NCBI GenBank assembly: GCA_030710605.1
Contig: CP092863.1
Coordinates: forward strand, 106,936,099 to 107,000,098
Reading direction: 5' to 3'
Length of the DNA: 64,000 nucleotides
Source: Cordylochernes scorpioides
Lineage: Eukaryota > Arthropoda > Arachnida > Pseudoscorpiones > Chernetidae
The notes under the pieces were generated by a model. The model worked only from the letters and a program-made list of their open reading frames with translations. It did no database searches and was not told where the DNA came from. The position numbers and the translations under genes are program-made. Positions 63,112 to 64,000 of the stretch are shown here, in pieces; position 1 is the first letter of the stretch, and every line of letters starts with the position of its first letter.

Positions 63112-63584
63112 TTACACCATGATACACTCGGGTGTGTGGTCGGGAGGAGTGGACCCCAGCTTGGTTTTCTGTGTTGAGATGTTTTGGAATTTTACTGGTT
63201 TTAAACGTTACGAAATTTTAAAGTGTCACACGGCTTACATACAGTGAATATCATTATTTTACTTAACTTTTATCGCATTTAAAAGTTTTTGCCATAATTT
63301 CATCTAAATTTTAAAAATCTATAAGTTCATTTACATAGTTTTATTTTTATTGTCATAGTTCATATTTCTATTTTATTACGTTTGAAATATCACTCCGCAT
63401 GTAAATTTATATATTGTATATAATGGCTCAAGCGCGCTTATACCCTGTTAGTGTAGTCATACTAGCCACGCCTGTGGAAGAACCGAAAGGTTCGAAAGCT
63501 AGCAAATGTATAATAAAGAGGCTCCTCCGCAAAACTTTAGCTTTGTTATACTTTTATACTAATTTATACGGAGTTTACTTGTAG
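63112..63584 (+). repeat. 3' UTR and pseudo-LTR of the truncated copy
   Basis: Mirror image of 59078-59524, plus 26 bp (CTAATTTATACGGAGTTTAC on) that complete the 3' end. One substitution is seen (GAGATGTTTTGG against GAGATATTTTGG). Confidence 0.9.
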
Positions 63585-63604
63585 AATATATATCTTGTAT
63601 AAAG

Positions 63605-63658
63605 ATATATTTGTGGATGGCTCTATTCTCAAAAAAAAAAAAGAAAAGAAATATTTCC
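63605..63658. other. Short remnant with GGCTCTATTCTCAAAA
   Basis: This is the reverse complement of the TTTTGAAAATAGAGC-type word seen left of the unit, followed by an A-rich run. Confidence 0.5.
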
Positions 63659-64000
63659 AGTAAACTCTCCTATAACGCGATTAATGTGTTCCGTGTTGTA
63701 TGAAATCGCGTTATAGGAATTCGCGTTGTACGAAATAAAACCTGTAAAACGCGAATGTTGTTAGGGTAAATTGTTAGTGACAAATATCATGTAAAATGTA
63801 TTGTATAAAATGATGTATATAGGAAAAATAATTATATACTAAAACAAAACTAAATGTTATATTATTTTATATGCAAATGTATATAAAAAAAAAAACAAAT
63901 TAAAGTTTATTCATTACGTAATTTGTTTTTTTTTTTAAATATACATTTGCATATAAAATACCATTTAGTTTTTTTTTGGTATATAATTATTTTTCCTATA
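63659..64000. mobile_element. Pogo/Tigger-like foldback MITE, cut by the window end
   Basis: Starts CAGTAAACTCTCCTATAACG with GCGTTATAGGAATTCGCGTT following, words typical of Tigger/pogo-type termini. From about 63795 an arm (TATAGGAAAAATAATTATAT ... ATGCAAATGTATAT) is mirrored from 63918 to the window end. The right terminus lies beyond 64000. Confidence 0.65.

Larger units (their letters stand above)
59063..63604. mobile_element. Penelope-like element: full copy plus 5'-truncated inverted copy, one insertion unit
   Basis: A full minus-strand copy (59078-62126) is joined at 62123-62126 to a plus-strand copy that begins inside its own RT domain. Positions in the two halves mirror each other exactly: every base x in 62123-63558 matches 122636 - x, without indels. 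Nearly identical AT-rich target sequence containing ATATATCTTGTATAAA flanks the whole (59063-59085 and 63585-63604), so the unit inserted as one. The bases CAAT are shared at the internal junction. Complex tandem-inverted arrangement with pseudo-LTRs is typical of Penelope-like elements. Confidence 0.92.

Overview
This is a repeat-dominated, AT-rich eukaryotic window from an animal genome. It holds no host gene I can defend. The pol proteins, mariner/maT transposases, a GIY-YIG Penelope-like element, Helitron ends, tRNA-derived SINEs and hammerhead ribozymes together fit an invertebrate. An arthropod, perhaps a chelicerate, is a guess from the style of the gypsy pol protein and is not shown by the sequence.

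Layout. 1-4.5 kb: AT-rich sequence, retroelement leader debris and half-copies of a hairpin repeat. 4.5-6.0 kb: a pogo-like MITE blown up into a minisatellite. 6.4-7.15 kb: two tandem retrozyme-like units, each with a complete type I hammerhead ribozyme. 7.2-8.4 kb: foldback elements and a SINE with a perfect 13-bp target duplication. 9.8-15.0 kb: three arrays of a 76-bp minisatellite lying inside a Tc1-like MITE. 16.8-18.1 kb: an apparently intact DD37D (maT-type) mariner. 18.2-21.1 kb: a mag-like LTR element that has lost RNase H and most of integrase. 21.5-24.9 kb: foldbacks, a Helitron end and a dead DD34D mariner. 24.9-30.4 kb: a minus-strand LTR element with young LTRs but a gutted interior. 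30.4-35.6 kb: a 350-bp satellite that switches orientation in mid-array. 35.7-53 kb: SINEs, Helitrons (one with a 5'-truncated tRNA-Gly), retrozyme remnants, Penelope-like debris, MITEs and a lone gag-type ORF. 53.4-58.6 kb: a nearly intact Ty3/gypsy element. 59.1-63.6 kb: a Penelope-like element plus a 5'-truncated inverted copy, inserted as one unit.

Plausible interactions (inference). The autonomous candidates here are the maT element, the gypsy element (apart from one frameshift) and the Penelope-like element. The rest look like dependants: retrozymes that could use a Penelope-type reverse transcriptase, LTR elements without enzymes, SINEs, and MITEs of Tc1/pogo type. Recurrent themes are conversion of MITEs into minisatellites, head-to-head copies of Penelope-like elements, and a multi-hairpin repeat whose stems seem to be preserved by paired changes and which also builds the satellite.
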